Shown one piece after another: positions 49,436 to 62,491 of a DNA stretch of 64,000 nt (positions are counted from its first letter, which is position 1; every line of letters begins with the position of its first letter). The DNA comes from Globicephala melas. Its lineage: Eukaryota > Chordata > Mammalia > Artiodactyla > Delphinidae. The DNA is taken from contig NC_083326.1 of NCBI RefSeq assembly GCF_963455315.2, forward strand, positions 9,554,772-9,618,771, in the 5' to 3' direction. The notes under the pieces were generated by a model that did not search any database, had not been told where the DNA came from, and saw only the letters and a list, made by a program, of their open reading frames with translations. The translations under genes and the position numbers were made by a program.

Positions 49436-51444
49436 AGGAAGTGGCAAATAGAATGACAAGCCATGAGTGGGGGGGAAAAAAAAAAAAAAAACAACTCCTC
49501 TAAAATAAGCAAGAAAAACTTGTCCAGGTTAGAAATTTTTGAATTACATAAGTTCGTAGATATATACCAACAAACAGCATTACTTGAAATTTAGGGATGC
49601 ATTCTGGAACTGAGACTCCAAGAAACTCAACAAGAAGTCATGGAAAACATACTTTTCTAAAATCCAGAAATAACAGGATTGAGTATTACCGTTTCTTCAA
49701 GTAGAATCACGACTTTTCAAAATCTTACACAGAGTACCTGTGAAAGACTGTAAAGTTAGTATAGGTGTATCAACAAAACTAGATTAAGCAAAGAAACAAC
49801 AGATAGGGTAACGTGAATATGAGTTGATCTAAAAGGAGTTTGTGTTTGAGAGTAATCCTCCCTTGTGTATAACAGTCTTCCTGGTAAGTCAGCTGTGAAT
49901 AGAAACAAGTCAAGTGAGGCAGCACCTGCTCTCGTTTCGCCAAAAGGTTCCACCCATGTGCCAGCCTGATGACAGATTGCGATCCTCCTAGAGGCTGCAG
50001 TGTCTTCAGCTGCCCCTTCATCATTTCATAAATCCATTTGGGTTTAAAGGAGCCCTTAATGAAAAGACACGTCAAAGGACATACAAAAAGCCTGGGCTCT
50101 GTCATTAAATTTTAAACACATATTTTTCTTTCTCTCTCTTTCTATTGTTGTTTTGGGGTTTTTTTTCTTGGTCTTCCTTTTGTTCTGTTTTTGTTTTCAG
50201 ATTTTATATTTTGCTCCAAAGACCACAGCCCAGTAAACGACTAAATAATTCATTGGAAAACAGTGATGAGTAGGGGGTAGACATTTAAAATTCAGTGGAC
50301 AAAGTGTAATCATGAGAATCAACCCTTAGTCTCTGTGCTGTATTTAAAAAGATAAGCTCTGTATGTTTACTGCTTCAGATACTCTACATTTTAGTACGTT
50401 TCATCTCCCCAAATGCCATCAAATGCCCAGCCTACGAGCTCATCTTGTTTTTTGTTAGTGAGGATACATGTTATATGATTTCAAGGAAAATTTTAACAGA
50501 TTTAAATGTCTTAGGTAATAAATAAAAGACTCAAAATTGGACTCTAACTACAGCCACAAAATAGGCTCCCCTGATTCTGACATCCCCAGCATAAAAACAA
50601 ATATAAGATTTTTCTAGAGAATCTTATGAAACCACACACATCATTATGCAGATTCTGTTTGTGTTATGGATGTGTGTATCTCAGCATGTGTGTATCTCAG
50701 CACAAATCTCATCAGGTTGTAGGTAGTTCATTCTGTCTCCCCACCCAGTAATATGAAGTCTTTCCATGGAACTTAAAATTTTCAAACAAGGCATGTAGAT
50801 ATAGAAATGCCATAAAAAACTTAATTACTCTGTGAGAATGTGGGTAAAATGGACACTTCTACACTTTCTCTAAGAATTTCAATCTAACCAAACCATGTGC
50901 TATGTAAACCCAATTATCACATCATTGAACCATGAGGACCACAGACTTGGTCTGGCTTTGTGCAGTCATGGCCATAGACAGATTGCTGTAGACCTCAGGG
51001 CCCTTTGGTCTTTTATCCTTTGTTTGTTTCTTACCTAAACAATATTTATGCAGGTAGGATCTAAGCAATAATAAATGCATTAGAGAAAGCAAATCAAGTT
51101 AGAGAAGGAGGAGAAAAACAAATAACAAAGCAGATATTAGGTAGGCATTTATTTCCTTTGCAGGAGGAAATAAACCAGACACTCCTTAGTATTTTGTTAT
51201 TTTAAGTTATCTGCATAGTTATAAAACTGATGAATTCTATACTGGATCTTTTAAGAAACAGGGTACAACATTCCAAGAAAAAAATGGACTTTTAAAATAT
51301 ATAACTAGACGTGACAGCCAAATTGATAAAACCACTCTAAAGAAATGAGTGAATTATGGAAAACAGTCAGTTACTTTTGTAATCTAGCAATACTGTTTCT
51401 AATGAGTTTTCCGATTGAATTAATTGTATTTTTTTCTGTTCTTC

Positions 51445-51553
51445 TCATGTTCCCTTTCATCATTACTGCCATGCATTTAACTCATTGTGATGTGTTGCCA
51501 CTGGTGTTTATTTTTTTAACTCTTTTATTTATGTATTTATTTGTTTGTTTCAT
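51445..51553 (+). promoter_or_regulatory. YCAY cluster: candidate NOVA splicing-regulator site
   Basis: Seven YCAY tetramers lie in the 130 bp before the exon: TCAT at 51445, 51457, 51460, 51482 and 51550, CCAT at 51469 and CCAC at 51498. NOVA1/2 proteins bind clustered YCAY, and DCC is a known NOVA splicing target in neurons. Binding at this site is inferred from the motif cluster. Confidence 0.6.
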
Positions 51554-51574
51554 TTGGCGGGTTTTTAAACCCAG

Positions 51575-51807
51575 ATCCCACTGACCCAGTTGATTATTAT
51601 CCTTTGCTTGATGATTTCCCCACCTCGGTCCCAGATGTCTCCACCCCCATGCTCCCACCAGTAGGTGTACAGGCTGTGGCTCTTACCCACGATGCTGTGA
51701 GGGTCAGCTGGGCAGACAACTCTGTCCCTAAGAACCAAAAATCGTCCGAAGTGCGACTTTACACTGTCCGGTGGAGGATCAGCTTTTCTGCGAATGCGAA
51801 ATACAAG
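51575..51807 (+). CDS. DCC: DCC coding exon: FN4-FN5 linker and first half of FN5 (alternative acceptor)
   Basis: Exon starting with AT, completing an Asp split G|AT, and ending in frame at AAATACAAG|GTGAAG (phase 0). 77 complete codons. The first 20 or so residues form the FN4-FN5 linker (PTDPVDYYPLLDDFPTSVPD), rich in Asp, Pro and Tyr; then VGVQAVALTHDAVRVSWADN starts FN5 with its B-strand Trp, and VRLYTVRWR is the C-strand. A second CCAG|AT acceptor lies at 51631-51634, exactly 60 nt downstream and also completing Asp, so the short form lacks 20 residues with the frame kept. This is the known long/short DCC choice, which changes linker length and so the geometry of netrin-1 binding through FN4 and FN5. 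The donor is not consensus beyond GTGA. About exon 17 in human numbering. Confidence 0.96.
51631..51636 (+). promoter_or_regulatory. DCC: Internal alternative 3' splice site of the DCC exon
   Basis: CCAG at 51631-51634 followed by AT repeats the hexamer of the upstream acceptor (51571-51576). Use of this site gives the short DCC isoform. The preceding sequence CCCCACCTCGGTCCCAG serves as a C-rich pyrimidine tract. Confidence 0.85.
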
Positions 51808-52864
51808 GTGAAGTTCGAATTGATAGTATGAAATTCCACGTGAACTGTCATTTGTTTAATACATTGTTTTAAATGCATCCTGAACTGGCATGAGTCATTT
51901 TGCTGCAGTGACATGAAATGGAAAACCAAGCCTTTTAAGAACTCAGTATCTAAAATTGGCTTGGGAATTATTGTGTCTTGGGAAACAATTCTAAGGCAAG
52001 GAAGAAAAATGTCAAGAGCTGCAAAGTGTTATTTGAATTCCACCAGATGTTGGGTTTGTATAAATAATGTGATTTTGTACAAGGGAGCGCCATTTTCTTT
52101 TGAAAATAGCAGAGCTCTACACTCATTTTTTGGACAGATTTTGCTGTGTTTCTTTTCATTTGGAATCTAGATTTATGCCAGAGGCACCCCTATAAATGTT
52201 ACAGAGACCCATCTTATAGTGAATATGAAAAGGAATACATGATGATTATTTTATACCATCCTTAGATGGTGAACACACTCTAAGCCATTAACATCTACTT
52301 CCTCATTTAGCCTTGAAACACCCTCAGGTGGTAAAGAAGATCCACAATGCACACTCCCCTTTAATTAATATGAATTAGACCACCTCCCTTATTGTTGTCC
52401 TATCACCGAGTCATCTCACAACCCCCCTAAGAGCTCCTTAGAGATACATGTTTGAGGCACTGTCATGACTACCTTCAAATCTCTCTCAGCCAGCCTCAGC
52501 AACTCCAACAAACGGTTATTTATATACTGGAACGATTTTGTTACCTCCTAAGCCTACCACATGCTAGTAGTGTATTTAAACAATACACAAATGTAGAATA
52601 AAATGAGATCCACAGTAATTACTAACCACCTACCATTTACTTAGAACTATGCCAGCTCATAGAGGCAGTTTAACATGCTTTAGCTGTTATTTCACATACT
52701 TAAAATCGTTACTTATAATTTTGGAATGCATAATACATTCAGCTCCATAGGTTTACTTCAAAGAATTCGTAAGTTATTCAAGTGAGGTACTATAATAAAA
52801 CACATTTAAAATATTCACAGGATGATTATTTGGGGTGGAGAATGTAGCTTTGGAAATAAGAGCC

Positions 52865-53235
52865 TAAAGCGGGGGCGGGGAGAGGGCGAATTGGATGAAG
52901 GCAGTCGAAAGGTACAAACTTCCGGTTATAAGAATAAGTAAGTACTAGGGATGTAATGTACAACATGATAAATATAATTAACACTGATGTATGTTACATA
53001 TGAAAGTTGTTAAGAGGATAAATCCTAAGAGTTCTAATCACAAGGAAAAAAATTTTTCCTGTTTATTTAATTTTGTATCTATATGAAATGATGGGCATTC
53101 ACTAAACTTATAGTTTAGTGGTAATCATTTTATGATGTATGTAAGTCAAATCATGATGTTGTGCACCTTAAACTTACACAGTTCTGTATGTCGATTATAT
53201 CTCAATAAAACTGGAAGAAGAAAAAGAGCATAAAT
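52865..53235 (+). mobile_element. L1 3' UTR (L1MA-like), sense
   Basis: GCGAATTGGATGAAGGCAGTC, GGGATGTAATGTACAACATG, ATGTAAGTCAAATCATGATG and TATATCTCAATAAAACTGG are the classic 3' UTR segments in order, finishing with the AATAAA signal region and an A-rich end at about 53235. No ORF2 is retained. Confidence 0.85.
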
Positions 53236-54529
53236 GTTACCCAACAACAAAGGAACCAGTAGTTCAACCCGGGCACTCCACAGTCTTCATACTCCCCTTA
53301 TATCCCTTCTCTTTACCACTCTACTGGGGTGACTTTCAGGGAGAATCTGGATCTCCCAATACTTTATCCCATGTTCTTTCCACTAAACTGCTGTCTTGCT
53401 TAATCCAGACTCAAGCCAGTGGTGATTTGGGGGGATGAAAATATCCTTTGGAAATTTCTAACTCTCAAAACCCCAGATTAAAGGAGAATCCCACCAATAA
53501 TTTTGTAAGTCTGCCTCTTTTCTCCTGTAGCCATGCTGGATCTGCTTCTAGTTTCATTCAGCCTTTAAGTGGCGTAAAATTCACATTTCATAGTAAATCA
53601 GTTTTTAGTTGAAACCATTTAAAAAACAGTCTTCTTTGGTTCTGCCTCTCTGCTAGGTCAGGTACTAGGAGAAACTCTCCAGGCACATCCAAATAGTATC
53701 ATTGATATAAAATATGCTCTATCTCCTTACAGTATCAGATTTAAGGCTCAGCAGAACTGTAAATAAGGGTAACATTATCAGATAAGACAACTGATGAAAC
53801 ACATGAGAGCATTTTTTAAAAACTCTCGTTATATACAGATTACCCAATTCTAAGTTTACTTTTAAAAGACTGCTTTAAAAGTGTTATGCTCATGGTTGCT
53901 GTACTTTGTGGATACATTCATTTCACAGAGTGGCTGTGGGTACGTTGCCAGTACGTAAAATGTTCTGAAGGACAGTGATTGTTCTCTGCAGAATGATTTG
54001 AGTTTCAGAATTTCTGGAGGCATTTTTTTTTTTCAGTTGAAGAGTCAATAGAACAGACACAGGATTATTGAGTCTCATAAAGAATGCCTACAGTGTGAGA
54101 CCCAACCAAAAGCTATCCTCTGTAAGGAGAGGCTGTTTTCTCTTCTGGATTGAAGTATGAGAATTGAAAGAAATAGGTTAACTGTTTCTCTCCCCATCAT
54201 CTTCCCTGACCTAATAAGGCTTTCCATTACTAACGTTCGATCCCTCACTCACACATACACACTCTACACCCACACTCTGAGAAGCAGGGTTAGAGGAAAG
54301 AGTTAGGTAAGCTGGATAGCAAGGAAAAATGTAGAGCATATCTGGTCTACTAGAAAGACATACATTAAATTTAAATTTTACAAATAATAGTAATAGACTA
54401 CTTTGGTTTTGCATTTTGAACTTTTCAAACCACTGTCATATCTGTTACTTCATCTCATTCCCCACTAAGCTTTTTATAAGCTAGGCAGAGCAACACAAGG
54501 TAATGGGGGAAAAATACATACATGAGTCA

Positions 54530-54670
54530 AATGGACTCTAGAGTTGGATTTCCTGTGTCCTGTCATGTGACTTAACTTGTTTAATCTTTTTTTTTATCTA
54601 TGTGATTGGGATATTGATATACTATCAATATAAAAAGAATAAGTAAGATTCTGCATAGCAAAGTAGGCAT
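54530..54670 (+). repeat. MIR-like remnant
   Basis: GACTCTAGAGTTGGATTTCC, ATGTGACTTAACTTGTTTAAT and ATTGGGATATTGATATACT resemble the MIR 5' half and core. Confidence 0.5.
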
Positions 54671-55084
54671 GTAGAGACCTTTATGAAGACTTGGGTAGGT
54701 TGTATAACTTGACAAAATCCCCCATGAAACTAGAGCTGGAACTCAGATAAGCTGATGGCTTTATCCAGGCCTCTCCCCCCAGGAGTACCCTTCTACTTCA
54801 GTCCCACGTCAAGCCATAATCCAGACATTCATATTTTGATTGTCCAAAACTGTATATTGACCTTCCTTATCAAATGGAGAAATTTTCTGTAATTTATATT
54901 CTACTAAAGTGATTCATCATTTGATGTTTTATATGACTTCCCATTCAAAATGCATTCATTGACTATTGACTAGTGCTTACCAGATACTAGCATGGATATT
55001 ACAGGAGATAGAAAGTTGTGCAAGACTCAGTCTCAGCCCTCAAGATGTTTACAATTCAATGGAGAATTTATCAAAATGCTGTAA

Positions 55085-55087
<3 letters not shown>

Positions 55088-55119
<32 letters not shown>
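55088..55119. repeat. (TG)n microsatellite
   Basis: About 16 TG units followed by TATACACCACACACA. Confidence 0.95.
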
Positions 55120-55121
<2 letters not shown>

Positions 55122-55177
55122 CACCACACACATAGAGTGCCCATATCTCACACTAGACAATGAATAAAATATTGTAG

Positions 55178-55325
55178 CTAACATTTATTTAGTACTTACT
55201 CTGGGCCATGTACTATGCTTTACTTGACTTATTTCACACTTTAAATAGCACTGTAAGGTCAGTGCTACAGTTATTTCCATTTTATAGATGAGGAAGCTGA
55301 GGCTCAGAGAGGTAGTACCTAGGTA
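55178..55325 (-). repeat. MIR SINE remnant
   Basis: TTTAGTACTTACTCTGGGCC, then ATTTTATAGATGAGGAAGC and TGAGGCTCAGAGAGGTAGTA: a well-preserved reverse-complement MIR core. Confidence 0.8.
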
Positions 55326-57021
55326 TTCTGCCCCACCCCTCACACACACATACAGCCATGATTTTCCAAAGTATCAATACTTCCAGGCTAATGATTTATG
55401 TTGAATAGTAACTTTTCATAAAGTTCCTGAGAAAAATCAGTGAATTAATGGCATTTATAGAATGCAAGTGTATCATTCAAGAATACAAACAAGGCATATA
55501 AGAATTTAAGAAATACAAAGGACAGTATTGCTTAGTTGCCTCCCAAATGCCAGTTGTGTCTATGCTCAAAGAGACTAGTTTTATCAAAGTGTGGTCTTCC
55601 CTTCTAGCTGAAATATTTCTCATTGCCCAATTTCTCCCCTTATTTCCATTTCTAAGACTTAGAGGTATTCATGACAGGGAAGGAGGGAAAGATTGGAAGT
55701 CATATCGGCCTATCAGATACGAGCTGCCCATTTCATGTTTTATTTGATGGGGTTCCATCTTAGTCTACAAAATATTTTTACATTTATTTAGGGCATACAT
55801 TTTTACAGCTATTTTTAAGAGCTTCTGATAAATGTTTATGAGGTCATCACTTAAATAGGATGGATGGGCACATCATCGAAATGTTGTTAGAACAGTTAAA
55901 TATTTATTTGATTTTATAATGAAATGTAGGATTTCCATAGCTATAATCTAAGAAGGATTCATAGTAGAATAAAAAAGATATACCACACTAGAATAGCTAA
56001 GGGAGGAGATAGGTATGACATAGGTGGAGACAAAAAGTTTTCCTTGATTTTCCTAGACATGGATATATAACAAATATAATAAATTTAAAAGTAAAAGTAA
56101 ATATTTAACCTTGGAAGATGATCAAGATCTAAATAACAAGCATACATTGATATTTATAATAGGCATAAATAGTTTTAAGTTTGCCTGATGATATGGAAAA
56201 TAAACATTAACCTGGGAGATTAACCTTTTTCTTCATTACAATTTTGATCTTTTGAGTAACGATAAAGACAGACAATTTACTTTCTACTAAAATATCCTTA
56301 ACCTGTTGTTTAAAAGACAAAGAATGTATTCAGAAGACCAAAAATATTAACACTAATGTAATCATTTAATATTATCCAATTTATTCTCTTCCTGATCAAC
56401 TGCACCAATGACCATACTTCAGTGTATATTTAACGTGACCTGTGCACAAAGAAAGAAAATCACATGACACAATATTGCTTTTGTCCATTTTCTTTATAAC
56501 AGCTATATAGATTCTGGAATCACTAAAAGTTTGTATCATAAAGAGTTTTTTTAACAATCATAAGCAGTAGAGCTCTAAATATTCATTTTATTACCAGTGG
56601 GCAAATAATCATAACAATCTATGTAAAATATATAAAACATTAAAGCCTCTGAAAAAAAGACTGCAATTATTAGAAATAAATTGAAGTTAAAGTCAGTGCA
56701 GATAACCTTAAAAACGGAACTGACAGAGGAAGTGGAATTGGTCCTGTCTCTGTGGTTATTGCCTCACTTGGGAAAATTTATCATCTATCTGCCCCTTTTA
56801 ACAACATAACATCTGATTTTATTGATTAGGTTTTAGATGTACAATCAGCCAGTGTAAACTGATACAGAAAGGAAATAAAGTCAGTGCTGTGTCCTAGGTC
56901 TTCCGTTGTTTGGAAATGAGTTCCTTTTTTGTTGGCCTTTGATAGTCTTCTTATGTGTCTTGATTTACCAAGTTGATAGAGTTCATTTCTTTTTCTCTTT
57001 TCTTATTTCCCACTTGTTTAG

Positions 57022-57165
<144 letters not shown>

Positions 57166-59329
57166 TGAAGAAAGGCTGGCTTTGAAATTTCTACTCTTGA
57201 TATTTGGTAGTGTTGTTTTCCGGGTACCAAGGAAGTTGGAACCCGTGTCCACCATGATGTCTAAATTATACCTTATTTTATATAAAATCATTCGTAGCAT
57301 TTTTATATCTAATATTATCCTCCCCACTCTAGATAAGAAGAAAATGAGTCCCCAGTGTATTAAGTGATCTGGTTTTAATCTGTACGTTAATTTAGGAGAC
57401 CTGAATATAAATCTTCTTTTCAATACATTTAAGCAAAGGCATTTTACTCTGTCCAAAGCATGCGTGTCTTTGATCAACAGACATAGTAGGTATTTACTTT
57501 TTTGGAAAGAAATTAGATACAAAATGAAATATTGCATTACAACTGTAGTCTCATGGATGCTTACCCTAAATAACTTCAGCTGACTGTGGGAAGAAGTTTC
57601 TGGGGGGTCATGTTCACTGTTTGGAAATAAGACAACACAATGGAAAACTTTCATGCATTTTGCAATTGTTCAAGTTGAGAGTAAATGCAATTCACTGTAA
57701 ATTTTACCAGTCATGTTTACTATGGGTCATAAATGTTGAGTTTATAACCTTAGCAGACATGCAGTGCACTTGGCATTTATAGTTCACAGAAATACAACAT
57801 CTGAAGCAAAAAGGGTTTAACGTACTTTCTGATTGCTTTCATGGCGTTACATCATATGTGGGGATAAACTGTACCACACATTTCCAAATTTAAAAAAAAT
57901 ATGCCAGTAAAACTTTTATCTGGGTAAGTTGAATTTCTTTTTCCATTAGAATTTGCGCAATGGCATGGCAGTTCTAATTTTTATTTCAGGCTACTACCTT
58001 AACTCTAAGTTCATTGTGAATATTTTTACAATTTGAGGGTACTTCTTTCTATAAGAAGTTTTTTTTCTACTTGTTTAATTTCAATACCTTCTTCTTCTCT
58101 TTTACATGTTTATGTATATTAAATCATTCTCCTAGAATTCTGCCCTGGATGTCAATGTTCTTAGCTTCTTAGGAAGAATAAGACAAGCTGAATGAGTTAT
58201 GAACTATGGGGAGAATAAAGGCTCTGCTCTTTCTTTTTAACTTAAAAGGAGATGAAAAGAGTTAAATGAAAACCAGTAAGGCATTTGGTCTTCCCTGAGT
58301 GAAATAGAAGGAGTAGTAATTTCCTCATTCATTTTTCCCTGTCATAAACATAAATGCACACCAACATCTGACTTGATAAATGCACCCTATTGATTTCTCC
58401 TCAACTGCCTAGCCTTGTACGGATGTCAGGGTTGAGACCCATTGCTGACAAAAAGATATTAACTTTTAGAAATGTGGCTAGGAGGAAGGGTGACTGTCAA
58501 AACAGATAATGACCTGGACAGAGGTGTAAATAGCATGTGGATAAGACCCCTGGGTGACGATGAGAAGCAAGAAGTAATTCACAAGTGTCTGCAGGTTTTA
58601 TAACTGGGAGAAGGAAATGAAGTGAAATAACTCTAGCGTTTGCTTCTAATTCCATAATAACACAAAGACTATATGGGGCTGTGTTGTTATGCACTTGTGC
58701 TGAAATTACTAATAATAAAGGTAATGGCAGCTGACAGATTCTTGAAATGAAACACTTCATTCTGTCCAGGTGATGAATCCCTAATTTTACTCTAGTTAAT
58801 TTAAATAAAATAAAAATAATTGGAAGGACAGCTGAAATAATGAAGTCTTGGAGAGGGGACAAGAAGCAGCAGTATTCCCAGGCTTTAGAGATGAGGAACT
58901 ATGGGACTCTCCCTTCAAGGTGTTACACTCACGGTGGTTTGACTCCAATGTGTTTTCCTTTCTTGTATCAACATTCAGTTTCCCAGAAGAGAGAATCACA
59001 CAGCTAAAGAGAGTGAGATGTAGGCCATGAAATTTCTATTTGATGTTGCTACCCAGCTCATGTGACACAGAGGAGAACTTGTTCCCAAAGGAAAAATCCA
59101 AGTGTTCTCTCTAAATGAAGGCGGGAATGGGGTGTTGAGCAGTCTAAAAACAAATGCCCAATACGATTTCCAGGGCTGGAAATCTTCTAAATCTTGAATG
59201 TTACCATCCACTCATACACTTAACAAAGAAATTTAAGCATGGGAAAAGTCCTTTGAGAAACAGACAAACCAGAGGGCAGTGCGTGTCCAGTTGTCTGAGA
59301 TATTGATTACGGGTTTCCAATAAGGTTCA

Positions 59330-59660
59330 TTTTAATTGTCAGGTCCTGAGATAGAAACTTGGTATAAAAGGTAAAGAGAATACAGCCTTTATCTTGGAGA
59401 GAATTATAATCTAATACAGAAGAAAAATATTTTGAAAATACAACCTTGAAGTAACATGAAAAATACAATCATAGAATTTTGGCCAAGTTGGAGTCAGAGC
59501 ACACAGATCCAAGTATAAATTCTGTCTGGAGAAGTCAGGGAAGATTTCACAAATGAAATAATGATGGAGCTGTGGCCTGGGTGGATTGCCAGGTATCCAT
59601 TCCAGGGCCTTCCAAAGGAAGGAAGCAGCATGCTCAAAAATACACAAGCAAGTATCAGAA
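59330..59660. repeat. Probable L2-type remnant
   Basis: TCTGGAGAAGTCAGGGAAGA, TGATGGAGCTGTGGCCTGGG and GGAAGGAAGCAGCATGCTCA match the common ancient-repeat pattern (gaaggcttcctggaggaag...gagctgagcctt...ggaacagcatgtgcaaa). Confidence 0.45.
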
Positions 59661-60608
59661 AGATGTCTTAAAGAGACGCTTACGAACGGATCAGAGCGAC
59701 GGGAGCATAGTTTTCATGGACAGCTTGGGGACACGAGAGTGTATAAGAAAATAAAGTATACATCCTGCAGGGCCTGGTATTTATTGTTAGTAATATCATT
59801 TAATTCAATGAAGACAGGTAAGAAGTTATAAAAGATTATTACAGGAGAACCCACGAGATTGAAGCAGAGCAGACCGAAGACCTCCTTCTGCTTGACTTAG
59901 GGGTCACTGAACCTGTTAGGGCCACTATAAATATCCAACATTTTTTTTTTAAATAAAAAAAAAATAAATATGAGGGAATAGTATACATTTCATATGATAA
60001 TCCTAAACAACTAAGACATTGATTCCCATACCAGAATCTCTATTTACCAACAGTCACATGGCTTGAGGAAAAAGAAAAATTTGCTCAGCACCTGAAATAG
60101 ATTAGTCATTAGGTTGTTTTCAGGGTTTTTTGTTTTGTTTTGTTTTTTTGTTTTCGAAAAGTAACCAGCTCTTCAATGTCTTATTTTGCTAAAGCTGGAG
60201 TTATTATATATCTTTTGAATATCAACCTAGAGTCAGTGAAGCAATCTAGTCATCATCATTTGTTTGCTAAATAAGCATCAATTTTAATTTTAACACAGTT
60301 AAGAAAAAACAGACTATTCTGACTAGTTAGAAAGACAGATCTTTAATTACTTCCAAAATTGGAAAATTTCTTATTATGTTTGGTATAATATTCTAATTTG
60401 TGGCTATATATTACCTTCCTATCTGTGGCTTAGAAAATATCTTGAATGAGCTCTTTATAAAACTAACCCTTCTTTAAAGTAGCAGCCTCTCTGGTATTTT
60501 GCTATTACAAATCTTTTTTGCATAATGTCCTTTCTTTCTTTTCATTAAAATATATATTAAAGTATGTTTAATATACAGTCTCTTTACTCAAGGATCTACT
60601 ACACTAGA

Positions 60609-60671
60609 CCTCTTCTTCTCCTCATCCTTCTCTTCCTTCTGCTTTTCCTTCTTCCTTCTCCTCCTCCCTCT
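60609..60671. repeat. Polypyrimidine tract
   Basis: About 60 bp almost entirely C and T on the plus strand (CTTCTTC, CCTTCTCCTCC units) followed by an A run at 60673-60682. Confidence 0.85.
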
Positions 60672-62383
60672 TAAAAAAAAAAGTTAAGTATATTAAGTAC
60701 TTTGTCAGGATATTACAATTTGGTGCAACTTTGGTTAACCTGGTATCCTAGTGGCTTGGAGAATCCGGGCATTGGAAATCAAATGGTATGATAGATGAGA
60801 ATGTTTGATGTCCCTCTATTTGGAATTCTCTTAGGAAGAGAAGCTGGAAATAGAGTGTTGATAATACTCAGATTCTGCACTGTTACAGTCAACAGAAGAG
60901 CCGAAGCAAATTATAAGAGTGAAGAGGAATTCAGAATTAGGACCAAGTTTTACCTATTTGTAATATACAAATACTCCTGTGCAGAGATCAGGAAATCCCT
61001 CCAGAACCCAAGCTTGGAACTTAAAGACATTCTGACATTGCCTATGTCAAATTGGGGGTAATTGAAAAAGACTATGGATAGTAGACTTGGGCATTGTGAG
61101 CTGCCTAGAAGGAAAACTGACTGCATTTCAAAGCATATTTCATTTCAAAGAGTGAGAAAGCAGGTCAAAGGAAGCCTGAAAGATACTGGACAAGCTTGGC
61201 CAGTTTGCTGTCGCCTGTGAAGTATATTTAAATTTTTGTTGAGCACAATTTAGGGGAAGAAAAATCCTTTTATCCTTCCAGGTTCTCGGTTGAGGCGCCC
61301 TGTAATAAGAAACAGGTTAACAGGAGAAAAACAGACAGAAGATTGACAATAAGTATACCTCTTGTATATATGAGAGATACCCAGGAAAACAGTAATTCCC
61401 TAAAATGGCCACCACTTTCAATACCATCTCCAGCTAAAGACAAAAGGTGTTGGAGGGTGGGAAGCCAGTAATGGGAAGTTTTCTGGCAAATCACAGTAAA
61501 CAAGGGCATGGTTGTTACGTACATTTAAGTCTCTGCCTCCTTACCATCCTCCTCTTCCTGGCACAAAGAGGGAGATACCCTTATAAACGTATAAATTTTC
61601 CTTTTACGAAAGAGTAACTTCTACTCGGTTTTCAGAACTTTTCCTCTCTGTGTTGTTTCTTAAAAATAATCAGCTTAATTCTTATGCCAGAGAGGCATAT
61701 TTGGGGGTGACAAATTCTGTTTCCATCAAACAACATGTGGGAAAAGTAGCTCTAAGCAAGACAGCATTTCTTGCCATCTTTACTTCCTAGCAGGTTGATA
61801 CTAAGACCCTCATAGATTCTATTTCCTCTGTTTTCAAATACTTCTTTGCCTTCTTGTTGGGAGATACCTAGTATGTTACCTAAGCAAGATATTGTGACCT
61901 GCATGTAAATTCTTTATTTTTTATTTTTATTTTTTTGTCTTTTAAGGAAAAATAAAATTAGGTAAATTTTCATTTATATATAAATCCTACAGTTGTAACA
62001 GAATTTTGTCTCTTGGAGACATGTAGCCATCGATCTCACTAAGTATGTGTCCATTTTTTTTTGTTCTTATAATGGTTCTTACATTTTTAGTGTATCGCTC
62101 ACTTGAAAATACCAGTTATGCTTTTCTCTACATTCACACATATTCTGTTCTCCTCTCTATATTCACACCTTTGAAAGTCAGTTAACTTCCATGGAAAAAC
62201 ATTAATTTCTGTATCTTTGTTTGCTTGTTTAATTCAAATACCTAAAATAAACTGTGCGTGGTGAAATAAGCATGATATACTGTGTGATAGATTCTGAGTG
62301 TCAACATCATGATTAGAAGTCCCATAAATGTCTGTTTTCTTTCACATCCAATGACAAGGCCATGTTTCTGTTTCATCTCACAG

Positions 62384-62491
62384 CCCCGACCTCTGCTCCC
62401 AAGGATTTGACAGTCATTACTCGAGAAGGGAAGCCTCGCACTGTCATTGTGAGCTGGCAGCCTCCCTTGGAAGCCAATGGAAAAATTACCG
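62384..62491 (+). CDS. DCC: DCC coding exon: start of FN6 domain
   Basis: Exon starting CC, completing an Ala split G|CC from the previous exon, and ending ATTACCG|GTAGGC with the first base of the next codon. 35 complete codons, PTSAPKDLTVITREGKPRT to QPPLEANGKIT. These are the A to C strands of FN6: PKDLTV is the A/B region, VIVSWQPP carries the conserved B-strand Trp, and NGKIT begins the C strand. FN6 lies nearest the membrane of the FN3 domains and its remainder is encoded beyond the window. Phase 1 on both sides, 108 nt. The sequence is intact. About exon 19. Confidence 0.96.

Larger units (their letters stand above)
51808..57021 (+). other. DCC: DCC intron, 5.2 kb
   Basis: Donor GTGAAG, acceptor TTGTTTAG ending 57021, phase 0. 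It holds an L1 3' UTR (52865-53235), MIR/L2 remnants (54530-54670, 54955-55075, 55178-55325), a possible MIR fragment at 52240-52335 and a (TG)n microsatellite. 53240-54500 and 55350-57000 show AT-rich sequence with no recognised element. Confidence 0.9.

Noticed and set aside
58497..58862. Minus-strand ORF of 121 codons
   Set aside because: No homology I recognise, no splice or promoter context; consistent with chance in intronic sequence.
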